Source of the DNA: Streptomyces sp. YPW6 | GTDB lineage: Bacteria > Actinomycetota > Actinomycetes > Streptomycetales > Streptomycetaceae | NCBI RefSeq assembly: GCF_018866325.1 | Contig: NZ_CP076457.1 | Span: 5,987,001 to 6,051,000, forward strand | Length of the DNA: 64,000 nucleotides | Direction: 5' to 3' | Shown: positions 34,667 to 42,040 of the stretch, piece by piece | Layout of the letters: each line of letters begins with the position of its first letter | How positions within the stretch are numbered: the first letter of the stretch is position 1 | Position numbers and translations under genes: made by a program | The notes under the pieces: generated by a model | The model's input: the letters and a program-made list of their open reading frames with translations, nothing else | What the model was told of the DNA's origin: nothing | Databases searched by the model: none

Positions 34667-35461
34667 TCAGAACGCCGGGCGCTCCGGATCCAGCGCCGCC
34701 CGCCCGGCCACCGGGGACGAGGCCTCGGCGAAGTGGCGGCGCGGAATCCGGCCCGCCCGGTACGCGAGCCGCCCGCCCTCCACCGCGTGACGCATCGCAC
34801 CCGCCATCAGCTCGGGCTCCTGGGCCCGGGTCACCGCCGATGCGAGCATCACGGCCGCGCACCCCAGCTCCATCGCCTGCGCCGCGTCCGAGGCGGTCCC
34901 GGCCCCGGCGTCGAGGATCACCGGCACCCCGGCCCGCTCCACGATCAGCTCGAAGTTGTGCGGGTTGCGGATGCCGAGCCCCGAGCCGATGGGGGAGCCG
35001 AGCGGCATGATCGCCGCGCATCCCACGTCCTCCAGCTTCCGGGCGAGCACCGGGTCGTCGTTGGTGTAGGGCAGCACCGTGAACCCGTCGTCGACCAGGA
35101 TCTCCGCCGCGTCCAGCAGCTCGACCGGGTCGGGCAGCAGCGTCCGCTCGTCGGCCACCACCTCCAGCTTGACCCAGTTCGTGCCGAGCGCCTCCCGGGC
35201 CAGCCGGGCGGTCAGCACCGCCTCACCCGTGGTGAAGCAGCCCGCGGTGTTCGGCAGCACCTGGATGGAGAGCCGCTCCAGCACGGAGAGCACCGACCCC
35301 TGCACGGTCGGGTCCAGCCGGCGCATCGCGACCGTGGTCAGCTCGGTGCCCGACGCGATCAGCGAACGCTCCAGCACCTCCAGACTCGGGGCCCCGCCGG
35401 TGCCCATGATCAGCCGGGATCCGTACGTGGCCGGTCCCAGCGTGAAGACGTCGTCCGACAT
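34667..35461 (-). CDS. thiG: Thiazole synthase
   Basis: A 264-residue TIM-barrel enzyme forming the thiazole moiety of thiamine from deoxyxylulose phosphate, dehydroglycine and ThiS thiocarboxylate. LIMGTGGAPS, TTVAMRRLD, LPNTAGCFT, NWVKLEV (Schiff-base lysine region), PLGSPIGSGLGI and LDAGAGTASDAA are family hallmarks. ATG 35461 lies two bases after the thiS stop. It is the last gene of thiO-thiS-thiG, preceded by a TPP riboswitch and followed by a terminator. Confidence 0.96.
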   Translation of the reverse strand: MSDDVFTLGPATYGSRLIMGTGGAPSLEVLERSLIASGTELTTVAMRRLDPTVQGSVLSVLERLSIQVLPNTAGCFTTGEAVLTARLAREALGTNWVKLEVVADERTLLPDPVELLDAAEILVDDGFTVLPYTNDDPVLARKLEDVGCAAIMPLGSPIGSGLGIRNPHNFELIVERAGVPVILDAGAGTASDAAQAMELGCAAVMLASAVTRAQEPELMAGAMRHAVEGGRLAYRAGRIPRRHFAEASSPVAGRAALDPERPAF

Positions 35462-35463
35462 GG

Positions 35464-35742
35464 TCAGCCTCCCTGTACGGCTGTCAGGACCTCGACACGG
35501 TCGCCCTCGCCGAGTGTCGTGGCGGCCCACCGGCCGCGCGGGACGACGCTCTCGTTGACGGCCGCGGCGACGCCGGAGCGGGCCGGGGTCAGGGCGCCGA
35601 CCAGGGCGCCCAGATCCGTCCCGGCGGGAACGGCACGCGCTTCCCCGTTCACCGAGACGGAGACGGTGGCCGTCGCGGTGGTCTGCGGTGCTGCCGCTCG
35701 CGGCGGGGCGGTGGCTTCCGGAGGAGTGGGCTGCTGGGTCAT
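35464..35742 (-). CDS. thiS: Sulfur carrier protein ThiS
   Basis: A ubiquitin-fold sulfur carrier ending in the obligatory Gly-Gly (AVQGG), which is adenylated and thiocarboxylated before donating sulfur to ThiG. At 92 residues it is longer than the usual 65-70 because of a Pro/Thr/Ala-rich N-terminal extension before SVSVNGEARAV. ATG 35742 has GGAG eight bases upstream and overlaps the thiO stop by four bases, supporting the long form. Confidence 0.93.
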   Translation of the reverse strand: MTQQPTPPEATAPPRAAAPQTTATATVSVSVNGEARAVPAGTDLGALVGALTPARSGVAAAVNESVVPRGRWAATTLGEGDRVEVLTAVQGG

Positions 35743-36947
35743 ACGGGCTGCTCCTGGAGTGCGGGGGCGGCGGGTGCGAAGCGGCCGGGGGCGAAGGGGC
35801 GGGCCGGCTCCGGCAGCTCGCCGGTGGTGAGGGCGTCGGCCAGCGCGTCCCCGGTGACGGGAGTCAGCAGGACGCCGTTGCGGTGGTGACCCGTGGCGAG
35901 CAGGAGGCCGGGCAGGGCGGTCGGGCCGAGCAGCGGGGCGTTGTCGGGCGACGCGGGCCGCAGACCGGCCCGGGTCTCGGTGAGCGGCAGCTCGGTGATG
36001 CCCGGCACCAGCTCGTGGGCGTCGCGCAGCAGCTCGTACACCCCGCCGGCGGTGACCGTGGTGTCCCAGCCCATCTCCTCGCTGGTGGCGCCGACGACCA
36101 GCTCGCCGTTCTCGCGCGGGACGAGGTAGAGGTGGCCGCCCCGGACCACGGCGCGCACGGTGCGGCTGAGGAAGGGGGCGTACGCCGGGGGCACGGTGAG
36201 CCGCAGGACCTGGCCCTTGACCGGCCGGACCGGTGGGACGAGCTCCGGCGGTAGTCCCGCGAGCCGGCCGCTGAGGCTGCCCGCGGCCAGCACGACCTGA
36301 CCGGCCGCGCACTCCGTGCCGTCCCCGAGCGACGCCCCGGTGGCGCGGCCCCGCTCGACGGTGAGCCGCTCGGCGGTCGTCCGGCGGAACCCGACCCCGG
36401 CCCGCTCGCACGCGGTCAAGAGTGCCGAGGCGAGCCGGCGCGGATCCACCTGGTGGTCGCCGTCGACCCGCAGGCCGCCGCGGACGCCCGGGGCCAGCAT
36501 CGGTTCCAGGCGGCGGCACTCACGGCCGCTCAGCCACACCGACTCCAGCCCCGAACGCTCCTGGAGGGCGTGCAGTTCGCGCAGGTGCGCCCGGTCGTCG
36601 GAGTCCAGCGCCACGGCGAGCGTGCCGCAGCTCCGGAAACCGGTGTCCCGGCCGCTCGCCTCCTCCAGCTCCTCGACGAACGCCGGATAGCGGGCGGCAG
36701 AGGCCAGGTTGAGTCCGAGCAGCATCTGCTCGCCGTAGTGCAGTTCGGTGACGGCGGCGAGCATGCCCGCCGCGACCCGCGCGGCACCGCCGCCCGGTGC
36801 GGGATCGGCCACGGTGACCGTCAGTCCGCGCTGTGCGGCCCGCCACGCGGTGACCAGGCCGATGATGCCGCCCCCGATGACGAGGACGTCGGATCCTGGG
36901 GTTCCCGTTTCCCCCGAGGCTCCGTGGGTCTTCCCCGAGACGCGCAT
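35739..36947 (-). CDS. thiO: Glycine oxidase ThiO
   Basis: A 402-residue FAD-dependent amine oxidase of the DAO family, producing dehydroglycine (iminoglycine) for thiazole synthesis. It has the dinucleotide motif VIGGGIIGLVTAW, the DHQVDPRRL segment, GQVLRL, HLYLVPRENGELVVGATSEE, and the C-terminal ATGHHRNGVLLTP. ATG 36947 follows the TPP riboswitch. It is the first gene of a coupled thiOSG operon. Confidence 0.95.
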   Translation of the reverse strand: MRVSGKTHGASGETGTPGSDVLVIGGGIIGLVTAWRAAQRGLTVTVADPAPGGGAARVAAGMLAAVTELHYGEQMLLGLNLASAARYPAFVEELEEASGRDTGFRSCGTLAVALDSDDRAHLRELHALQERSGLESVWLSGRECRRLEPMLAPGVRGGLRVDGDHQVDPRRLASALLTACERAGVGFRRTTAERLTVERGRATGASLGDGTECAAGQVVLAAGSLSGRLAGLPPELVPPVRPVKGQVLRLTVPPAYAPFLSRTVRAVVRGGHLYLVPRENGELVVGATSEEMGWDTTVTAGGVYELLRDAHELVPGITELPLTETRAGLRPASPDNAPLLGPTALPGLLLATGHHRNGVLLTPVTGDALADALTTGELPEPARPFAPGRFAPAAPALQEQPV

Positions 36948-36961
36948 GAGTGTCCAGCCCC

Positions 36962-37050
36962 TCCCTTCGCCGGCATGACCCGGATCAGGTTCGTACGGTC
37001 GGAGGCCGTCCAGCCTCCCTCTCAGCCCGGTGCGTCCGGGCTCCCGCGAG
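36962..37050 (-). ncRNA. TPP riboswitch (THI element)
   Basis: On the minus strand the conserved order is present: ACTCGCGGGAGCCC, GGGCTGAGAGGGAGGC, CCGACCGTACGAACCTGATC and CGGGTCATGCCGGCGAAGGGA. The CTGAGA and ACCTGATC...GGGT boxes are the invariant THI-box elements. The 3' end runs into the thiO ribosome site (GGAGGGG), so TPP probably blocks translation initiation. Confidence 0.96.
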
Positions 37051-37109
37051 TGTTCTACCGTGGCCACCCTAAACCCGACCGCCCACCGGCTCGCAGGGGA
37101 GCGCACATC

Positions 37110-37451
37110 ATGGCCCGTTCGCTCGACGGACTCGTCCTCGCGCCCGTCGCCGACCAGGCCCCGGGCCAGGTCGGCACCCGCACCCGGTTCACGTACCACG
37201 AGCGGGATGGCCGGATCTGGGCCGAGTACACCGGCGGTGACGTCGTCCGCGGCCACCTGGTCGGCACCCGGGACGGGGACGCCCTGGACTTCCGCTACGT
37301 CCAGCTCAAGCAGGACGGAACGACCTCCGGCGGGCACTGCCTCTCCACCGTCGTCGATCTCGCGGACGGCCGGGTGAGGCTGGAGGAGCGCTGGGAATGG
37401 GAGTCCCAGGAGGGCGGCGGGACGAGCGTGGTGGAGGAAGTGGCCTCCTGA
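37110..37451 (+). CDS. Small conserved hypothetical protein, beta-rich
   Basis: A 113-residue protein I can place only by appearance. It is a run of short beta-type strands with polar turns (VGTRTRFTYHERDGRIWAEYTG, VRGHLVGTRDGDALDFRYVQL, RLEERWEWESQ), suggesting a small lipocalin-like or beta-barrel fold. There is no signal peptide, membrane segment or catalytic motif. ATG 37110 has GGGGAG upstream. It is divergent from the thiO riboswitch. Confidence 0.8.
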   Translation: MARSLDGLVLAPVADQAPGQVGTRTRFTYHERDGRIWAEYTGGDVVRGHLVGTRDGDALDFRYVQLKQDGTTSGGHCLSTVVDLADGRVRLEERWEWESQEGGGTSVVEEVAS

Positions 37452-37477
37452 GGGCCCTCGTTCCGGCGGCCCTGTTC

Positions 37478-37492
37478 CTGACGCTTCGTCAG
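37478..37492. promoter_or_regulatory. Operator-like palindrome in a promoter
   Basis: CTGACGCTTCGTCAG, a perfect 6-bp inverted repeat with 3-base spacer, ends five bases before the -10 TAGGGT (37498-37503), which itself ends six bases before GTG 37510. The position between -35 and -10 suggests a repressor site. Confidence 0.6.
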
Positions 37493-37509
37493 ATGGTTAG
37501 GGTGGACGG

Positions 37510-38745
37510 GTGAGCGAGCAGCAGACGGAGAAGAGTCCGGTCCGGAACGTCGTGATCGTCGGGGCCGGCATGGCGGGGGTGCAGAGCGCCGTCGCCCTGC
37601 GCGAGGCGGGCTTCGCCGGTCCCGTCACCCTCATCGGGGCCGAGCCCCACCAGCCCTACGACCGGCCGCCGCTGTCCAAGGCCGTGCTGCTGGGCAAGGC
37701 CGAGGACTCCGCCTTCGACGTCGACTTCGAGGCGCTGGACATCACCCTGCGTCTCGGCCTGGACGTCACCGCCCTGCGCGCCGCCGACCATGTGCTGGAC
37801 ACCGCGGACGGGCCCGTCGGCTACGACGCCCTCATCCTCGCCACCGGCGCCGAACCCCTGACCCTGCCCGGCACCGAGGGTGTGCCCGGGGTCCATCTGC
37901 TGCGCACCCTCGACGACGCGGCCCGGCTGCGACCCGTCCTGGACCGGCGGCACGACGTGGTCGTCGTCGGGGCGGGCTGGATCGGCGCGGAGTTCGCCAC
38001 CGCGGCCCGCTCCGCGGGCTGCGCCGTCACCGTCGTCGAGGCCGCGGCCCGCCCGCTCGCGGGCACCCTGCCCGCCGAGGTGGCCGCCCCGATGGCCGCC
38101 TGGTACGCCGAGAGCGGCGCCGAACTCCTCACCGGGGCCCGGGTCGAGCGCGTCACGGAGGGAGCCGTGCTCCTCGCCGACGGCCGCATCCTGCCCGCCG
38201 GGGCCGTGGTCGTCGGCATCGGCGCGCGCCCCGCCACCGCCTGGCTGACGGGTTCCGGGATCGCGCTCGGCCCGGACGGCTCGGTCACCGCCGACAGCGC
38301 CCTGCGCACCTCGCTGCCCGATGTGTACGCGGTCGGCGACTGCGCCTCCTTCCCCTCCGCCCGCTACGGCACCCGCCTGCTGGTCCACCACTGGGACAAC
38401 GCCCTCCAGGGGCCGCGCACCGCCGCCGCCGCGATCATGGCGGCGGAGAGCGGCTTGCCGCTCCCGATCCACGACCCCGTCCCGTACTTCTGGTCCGAGC
38501 AGTTCGGCCGTTTCGTGCAGTACGCCGGCCACCACGCCGGCGCCGACACCCTGCTGTGGCGCGGTGACGGGGCGGACGCCACCTGGTCGGTGTGCTGGCT
38601 GCGCGAGGGCGCGCTGGCCGCCGTGCTCGCCGTGGGCCGCCCGCGCGATCTGGCCCAGGGCCGCAGGCTCATCGAGTCGGGGGCCGCCCTCGACCCGGAG
38701 AAGGTCGCCGACCCCGCCGTACCGCTGAAGTCCACCGCCCTCTGA
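37510..38745 (+). CDS. FAD/NAD-dependent oxidoreductase, ferredoxin-reductase-like
   Basis: A 411-residue flavoprotein of the rubredoxin/ferredoxin reductase group. FAD motif IVGAGMAGVQSAVALRE, PYDRPPLSKAVLLGK, ATGAEP, NAD motif VVVVGAGWIGAEFATAA, and the FAD-ribityl site DVYAVGDCAS are all present. A C-terminal reductase domain starts near HHWDNALQG. Such enzymes feed electrons to a ferredoxin for a P450 or Rieske oxygenase, but none is adjacent. TAGGGT six bases before GTG 37510 indicates a leaderless mRNA. Confidence 0.93.
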   Translation: MSEQQTEKSPVRNVVIVGAGMAGVQSAVALREAGFAGPVTLIGAEPHQPYDRPPLSKAVLLGKAEDSAFDVDFEALDITLRLGLDVTALRAADHVLDTADGPVGYDALILATGAEPLTLPGTEGVPGVHLLRTLDDAARLRPVLDRRHDVVVVGAGWIGAEFATAARSAGCAVTVVEAAARPLAGTLPAEVAAPMAAWYAESGAELLTGARVERVTEGAVLLADGRILPAGAVVVGIGARPATAWLTGSGIALGPDGSVTADSALRTSLPDVYAVGDCASFPSARYGTRLLVHHWDNALQGPRTAAAAIMAAESGLPLPIHDPVPYFWSEQFGRFVQYAGHHAGADTLLWRGDGADATWSVCWLREGALAAVLAVGRPRDLAQGRRLIESGAALDPEKVADPAVPLKSTAL

Positions 38746-38827
38746 CCATCCCGGAGCCGCCGCCGACGCCCCCCGTACGGTCGGGCCCGGCTACCGGCTG
38801 TCAGTCCCAGGTGGCACGCTTGTCCCT

Positions 38828-39193
38828 GTGACCGAGATTGACGCAAAGACCGATGCTCTCGTCCCTGCCTGGCTCCACCTTCCCGACATCGCCGAGATGC
38901 TCGACATCGAGGTGACGCGCGTACGCCAGCTGGTCAAGGAGGGCCAGCTCATCGCCGTACGCCGTGGTGAGAACCGGACGCTCCAGGTGCCCGCCGCCTT
39001 CATCGACGGCAGCAAGGTGGTCAAGGGCCTCGCCGGCACCCTGACCCTCCTGAAGGACGACGGCTTCTCCGAGGAAGAGATGCTGGAGTGGCTCTTCACT
39101 CCCGACCCCACCCTGCCCGGCACCCCCGCGCAGGCGCTGAGCGAGAATCGCGGGACGGAGGTGAAGCGCCGCGCCCAGGCGCTCGCCGTCTGA
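38828..39193 (+). CDS. Rv2175c-family winged helix-turn-helix DNA-binding protein
   Basis: A 121-residue protein resembling mycobacterial Rv2175c. An N-terminal wHTH (WLHLPDIAEMLDIEVTRVRQLVKEGQL) with the wing AVRRGENRTLQVP is followed by a helical domain (LLKDDGFSEEEMLEWLF). Rv2175c is a substrate of PknL, and its N-terminal Thr is phosphorylated to weaken DNA binding; here Thr2 or Thr8 could serve. A PknL-like kinase is at 32507-34441, but the two genes are not adjacent. Confidence 0.88.
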   Translation: MTEIDAKTDALVPAWLHLPDIAEMLDIEVTRVRQLVKEGQLIAVRRGENRTLQVPAAFIDGSKVVKGLAGTLTLLKDDGFSEEEMLEWLFTPDPTLPGTPAQALSENRGTEVKRRAQALAV

Positions 39194-39211
39194 TCCGATA
39201 CGACAGGAAGC

Positions 39212-39244
39212 GGTGCACGGGCCGTCCGACGCGGCCCGTGCACC
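39212..39244 (+). terminator. Terminator after the Rv2175c-like gene
   Basis: Perfect 13-bp inverted repeat (39212-39224 with 39232-39244) with a 7-base loop. Confidence 0.85.
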
Positions 39245-39292
39245 GTCACGACCACGGGGGAAGTCCGTCCGCCGTGACGACCACGGGGGAGT
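39243..39292 (+). repeat. Direct repeat containing the thiE ribosome site
   Basis: CCGTCACGACCACGGGGGAA (39243-39262) recurs as CCGTGACGACCACGGGGGA (39272-39290), 29 bp apart. The second copy supplies the GGGGGAG ribosome binding site of thiE, so the site has been duplicated. Confidence 0.8.
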
Positions 39293-39298
39293 TTCGCT

Positions 39299-39949
39299 AT
39301 GTCCACGCCTCGCGAGCAGCTGTCCGACGCCCGGCTCTACCTGTGCACGGACGCCCGCAAGCGGCAGGGTGACCTCCCCGCCTTCCTCGATGCCGTGCTC
39401 ACCTCCGGCGTCGACATCGTCCAGCTCCGGGACAAGGGCATGGAGGCCGCGGAGGAGCTGGAGCACCTCGCGGTGTTCGCCGACGCCTGCCGCCGGCACG
39501 GCAAGCTCCTCGCCGTGAACGACCGCGCCGATGTCGCCCACGCCATCGGCGCCGACGTCCTGCACCTCGGCCAGGGCGATCTGCCCGTCCCCGCCGCCCG
39601 CGCGATCATCGGCGCCGACCGGCTGATCGGTCGCTCCACGCACGCCGAGGCCGAGGTGGACGCCGCCGCCACCCAGGACGGCGTGGACTACTTCTGCACC
39701 GGCCCCTGCTGGCCCACCCCCACCAAGCCCGGCCGGCACGCCCCCGGCCTCGGCCTCGTGCGCCACGCCGCCTCCCTCGGCACACCGCGCCCGTGGTTCG
39801 CGATCGGCGGGATCGACGCGGGCAATCTGGACCAGGTGCTGGGCGCCGGAGCCCGCCGCGTCGTCGTCGTCCGGGCCATCACCGAGGCCGACGACCCGGC
39901 CGCCGCCAGTGCCGAGCTGGCCCGTCGCGTCCGGGCCCACGCGGTCTGA
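39299..39949 (+). CDS. thiE: Thiamine-phosphate synthase
   Basis: A 216-residue TIM-barrel enzyme joining HMP-pyrophosphate and thiazole phosphate. Active-site motifs in order: YLCTDARK, VQLRDK, VNDRADVAH, HLGQGDLPV, IGRSTH, CTGPCWPTPTKPGR and AIGGID. ATG 39299 has GGGGGAG upstream. Unlike thiOSG it has no TPP riboswitch in its leader. In other bacteria thi genes are usually co-regulated, so control here may differ. It precedes metF but they are separated by a 161-bp promoter region. Confidence 0.95.
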   Translation: MSTPREQLSDARLYLCTDARKRQGDLPAFLDAVLTSGVDIVQLRDKGMEAAEELEHLAVFADACRRHGKLLAVNDRADVAHAIGADVLHLGQGDLPVPAARAIIGADRLIGRSTHAEAEVDAAATQDGVDYFCTGPCWPTPTKPGRHAPGLGLVRHAASLGTPRPWFAIGGIDAGNLDQVLGAGARRVVVVRAITEADDPAAASAELARRVRAHAV

Positions 39950-40030
39950 GTCCCGGGCCGCGAACGGCGGGCCACCGGGACTCCCACCCGGCGCCTTTTC
40001 GGGGGTCTGGGGCCGAGGAATGTCCGAGGA

Positions 40031-40090
40031 GTGGACAACAGTCCGACAAAACCAGACAAAGTTTCCCGCTCTGGTTGGGGGAGTGTCCAC
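40031..40090. promoter_or_regulatory. Nested inverted repeats in the metF promoter
   Basis: GTGGACA (40031-40037) pairs with TGTCCAC (40084-40090), and inside it AACCAGA (40050-40056) pairs with TCTGGTT (40070-40076). TAACCT (40099-40104) is the likely -10, six bases before ATG 40111. The nested repeats therefore overlap the -35 region and would act as DNA rather than in the mRNA. Confidence 0.55.
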
Positions 40091-40110
40091 CCCTTGGTTA
40101 ACCTCCCCTT

Positions 40111-41028
40111 ATGGCCCTCGGAACAGCCTCCACCAGGACGGATCACGCGCGCACCGTGCGTGACATGCTGGCGACCGGCAAGACGTCCTACTCCTTCGAG
40201 TTCTGGGCTCCCAAGACGGAGAAAGGCGAGCGCAACCTCTGGAACGCGCTGCGCCGGGTCGAGGCGGTCCGCCCGAGCTTTGTCTCCGTGACGTACGGCG
40301 CCGGAGGCTCCACCCGCGCCGGGACGGTCAAGGCCACCCAGGAGATCGCGGCGGACTCCACCCTCACTCCCGTCGCCCACCTCACCGCGGTCAACCACTC
40401 GATCGCCGAACTGCGCAACATGATCGGCCAGTACGCCGACGCGGGCATCAGGAACATCCTCGCCGTGCGCGGCGACCCGCCGGGCGACCCGATGGGCGAG
40501 TGGGTGGAGCACCCGCAGGGGGTCAAGTACGCTGCCGACCTCGTCCGCCTCATCAAGGAATCGGGGGACTTCTGCGTTGGCGTCGCGGCATTTCCCGAAA
40601 TGCACCCCCGGTCCACCGACTGGGAGACGGACATCGGTCATTTCGTGGACAAGTGCCGGGCGGGCGCGGATTACGCCATCACCCAGATGTTCTTCCGCCC
40701 GGAGGACTACCTCCGAATGCGTGACCGCGTGGTCGCTGCGGGTTGCGAAACGCCGGTGATTCCCGAGGTCATGCCCCTCACCAGCGTGAAGCAATGGGAA
40801 AAGTTCTCCCAGCTCAGCAACGCGACCGTGCCCGCGTCGTTGAAAGAGCGCATCCTCGCCGTCAAGGACGATCCGGCCGCTGTACGCTCCATTGGCATCG
40901 AGTTCGCAACGGAGTTCTGCGCGAAGCTGCTGTCCGAGGGTGTGCCCGGGCTGCACTTCATCACGCTCAACAACTCGACGGCGACGCTCGAGATCTACGA
41001 GAAACTCGGACTGCACAAGCAGTCGTGA
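40111..41028 (+). CDS. metF: 5,10-methylenetetrahydrofolate reductase
   Basis: A 305-residue FAD-containing TIM-barrel reductase supplying methyl-THF for methionine synthesis. The catalytic glutamate is in SFEFWAPKT, followed by VSVTYGAGGSTR, HLTAVNHS, ILAVRGDPPGDP, VGVAAFPEMHP, ADYAITQMFF and HFITLNNS. TAACCT six bases upstream and no ribosome site suggest a leaderless transcript. The promoter holds nested inverted repeats. Local codon bias is slightly relaxed in the second half, but the frame is intact. Confidence 0.95.
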   Translation: MALGTASTRTDHARTVRDMLATGKTSYSFEFWAPKTEKGERNLWNALRRVEAVRPSFVSVTYGAGGSTRAGTVKATQEIAADSTLTPVAHLTAVNHSIAELRNMIGQYADAGIRNILAVRGDPPGDPMGEWVEHPQGVKYAADLVRLIKESGDFCVGVAAFPEMHPRSTDWETDIGHFVDKCRAGADYAITQMFFRPEDYLRMRDRVVAAGCETPVIPEVMPLTSVKQWEKFSQLSNATVPASLKERILAVKDDPAAVRSIGIEFATEFCAKLLSEGVPGLHFITLNNSTATLEIYEKLGLHKQS

Positions 41029-41077
41029 CCGGTCGTACCCGCCCCCGAAGCGGCGACGGCCGAAGGAGGGGGCGGGC

Positions 41078-42001
41078 GTGGGCTGGACGGTCCTCTACAT
41101 CGCATTCGGCCTGGTGGCGCTGTGGCTGCTCGGTGAGGTGCTGCTGCAGTACAAGGCGCGACTGCGCTGGCGGCTGCTCGCCTTCGGCGGCTTCCTCGGC
41201 GTGGTGGTCGGTGTGCTGCTGGCCTCCGTCCCGGTCATCGTCGTCGGGACGCTCGCCTTCGCCACCGGCCAGACCTTCGTCACGCTGTCCTTCCGGCGCG
41301 GCTTCTCCACCGGCTGGGCCATCGGCGGCAGCCCGGGGGAGAGTCGTCGCCGCAGGCGCGGCGGGGGCGCGGCCGTGAAGGAACCCACGCTGGAGGTCTC
41401 CGGCCTGGAGGTCGCGGAGCCGGACGCCCCGGCCGGGTACGACCGGCCCTCCGCAGTCCCGACCGTCCACGAACCGCAGCCGCTCCCCGAGGACACCGGC
41501 CAGTACGGCGTGTACGGGGACACCGGTTACGACCGGGACGGCCACGCACACCAGGACCAGGGCCACGACGCCGACCCCTCGGACCTCCCGCAGCACACCG
41601 CGTACGACCCGTACACCGGCTACGACCAGCAGCCCGCCCAGGACCCCTACGCCGGGACGTACGACTACGGCACCGGCGAGCAGAACTACGCCGCCTACTC
41701 CGATCCGTACATCGGCACCACCAACGGATCCCCCTCCTACGGCTACGACGCCTACGGCGGCGGTGACGGCTACGACAGCCAGGGCGGGCAGCAGAGCTAC
41801 GCCGACCCCTACGCCCAGAGCTACGGCGAGGACCCCTACGGCGCCGGGGCGTACTCCACCGACACCCCGCCCGGCGGTGTCTGGGTTCCGCAGCAGCGCG
41901 ACACCGAGCCGTACTCCCCGACGCCACCGGAGCAGCCCACCGGGCCCGCCCCGTACGGCAACGGCTACGACACCGGTCAGAACGAGCAGTACCGCTACTG
42001 A
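41078..42001 (+). CDS. Membrane protein with Tyr/Gly/Asp-rich low-complexity tail
   Basis: A 307-residue protein of unknown function. Three closely spaced membrane helices occupy residues about 2-80, then a basic stop-transfer segment (SRRRRRGGG). The remaining 200 residues are disordered and full of short repeats of the DPY/GYD/SYG type (DPYTGYD, DPYAGTYDYG, DPYAQSYGEDPYG). GTG 41078 has AGGAGGGGG upstream. It lies 49 bp after metF. The aromatic-spacer tail is of a kind able to self-associate; that is an inference from composition. Confidence 0.85.
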   Translation: MGWTVLYIAFGLVALWLLGEVLLQYKARLRWRLLAFGGFLGVVVGVLLASVPVIVVGTLAFATGQTFVTLSFRRGFSTGWAIGGSPGESRRRRRGGGAAVKEPTLEVSGLEVAEPDAPAGYDRPSAVPTVHEPQPLPEDTGQYGVYGDTGYDRDGHAHQDQGHDADPSDLPQHTAYDPYTGYDQQPAQDPYAGTYDYGTGEQNYAAYSDPYIGTTNGSPSYGYDAYGGGDGYDSQGGQQSYADPYAQSYGEDPYGAGAYSTDTPPGGVWVPQQRDTEPYSPTPPEQPTGPAPYGNGYDTGQNEQYRY

Positions 42002-42005
42002 ACGC

Positions 42006-42032
42006 GCCGCCGGCCGGGGGCGGACCGGCGGC
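42006..42032. terminator. Terminator between convergent genes
   Basis: GCCGCCGG (42006-42013) and CCGGCGGC (42025-42032) form an 8-bp stem with an 11-base loop in the 39-bp gap between convergent stops. Confidence 0.6.
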
Positions 42033-42040
42033 CGTGCCGC

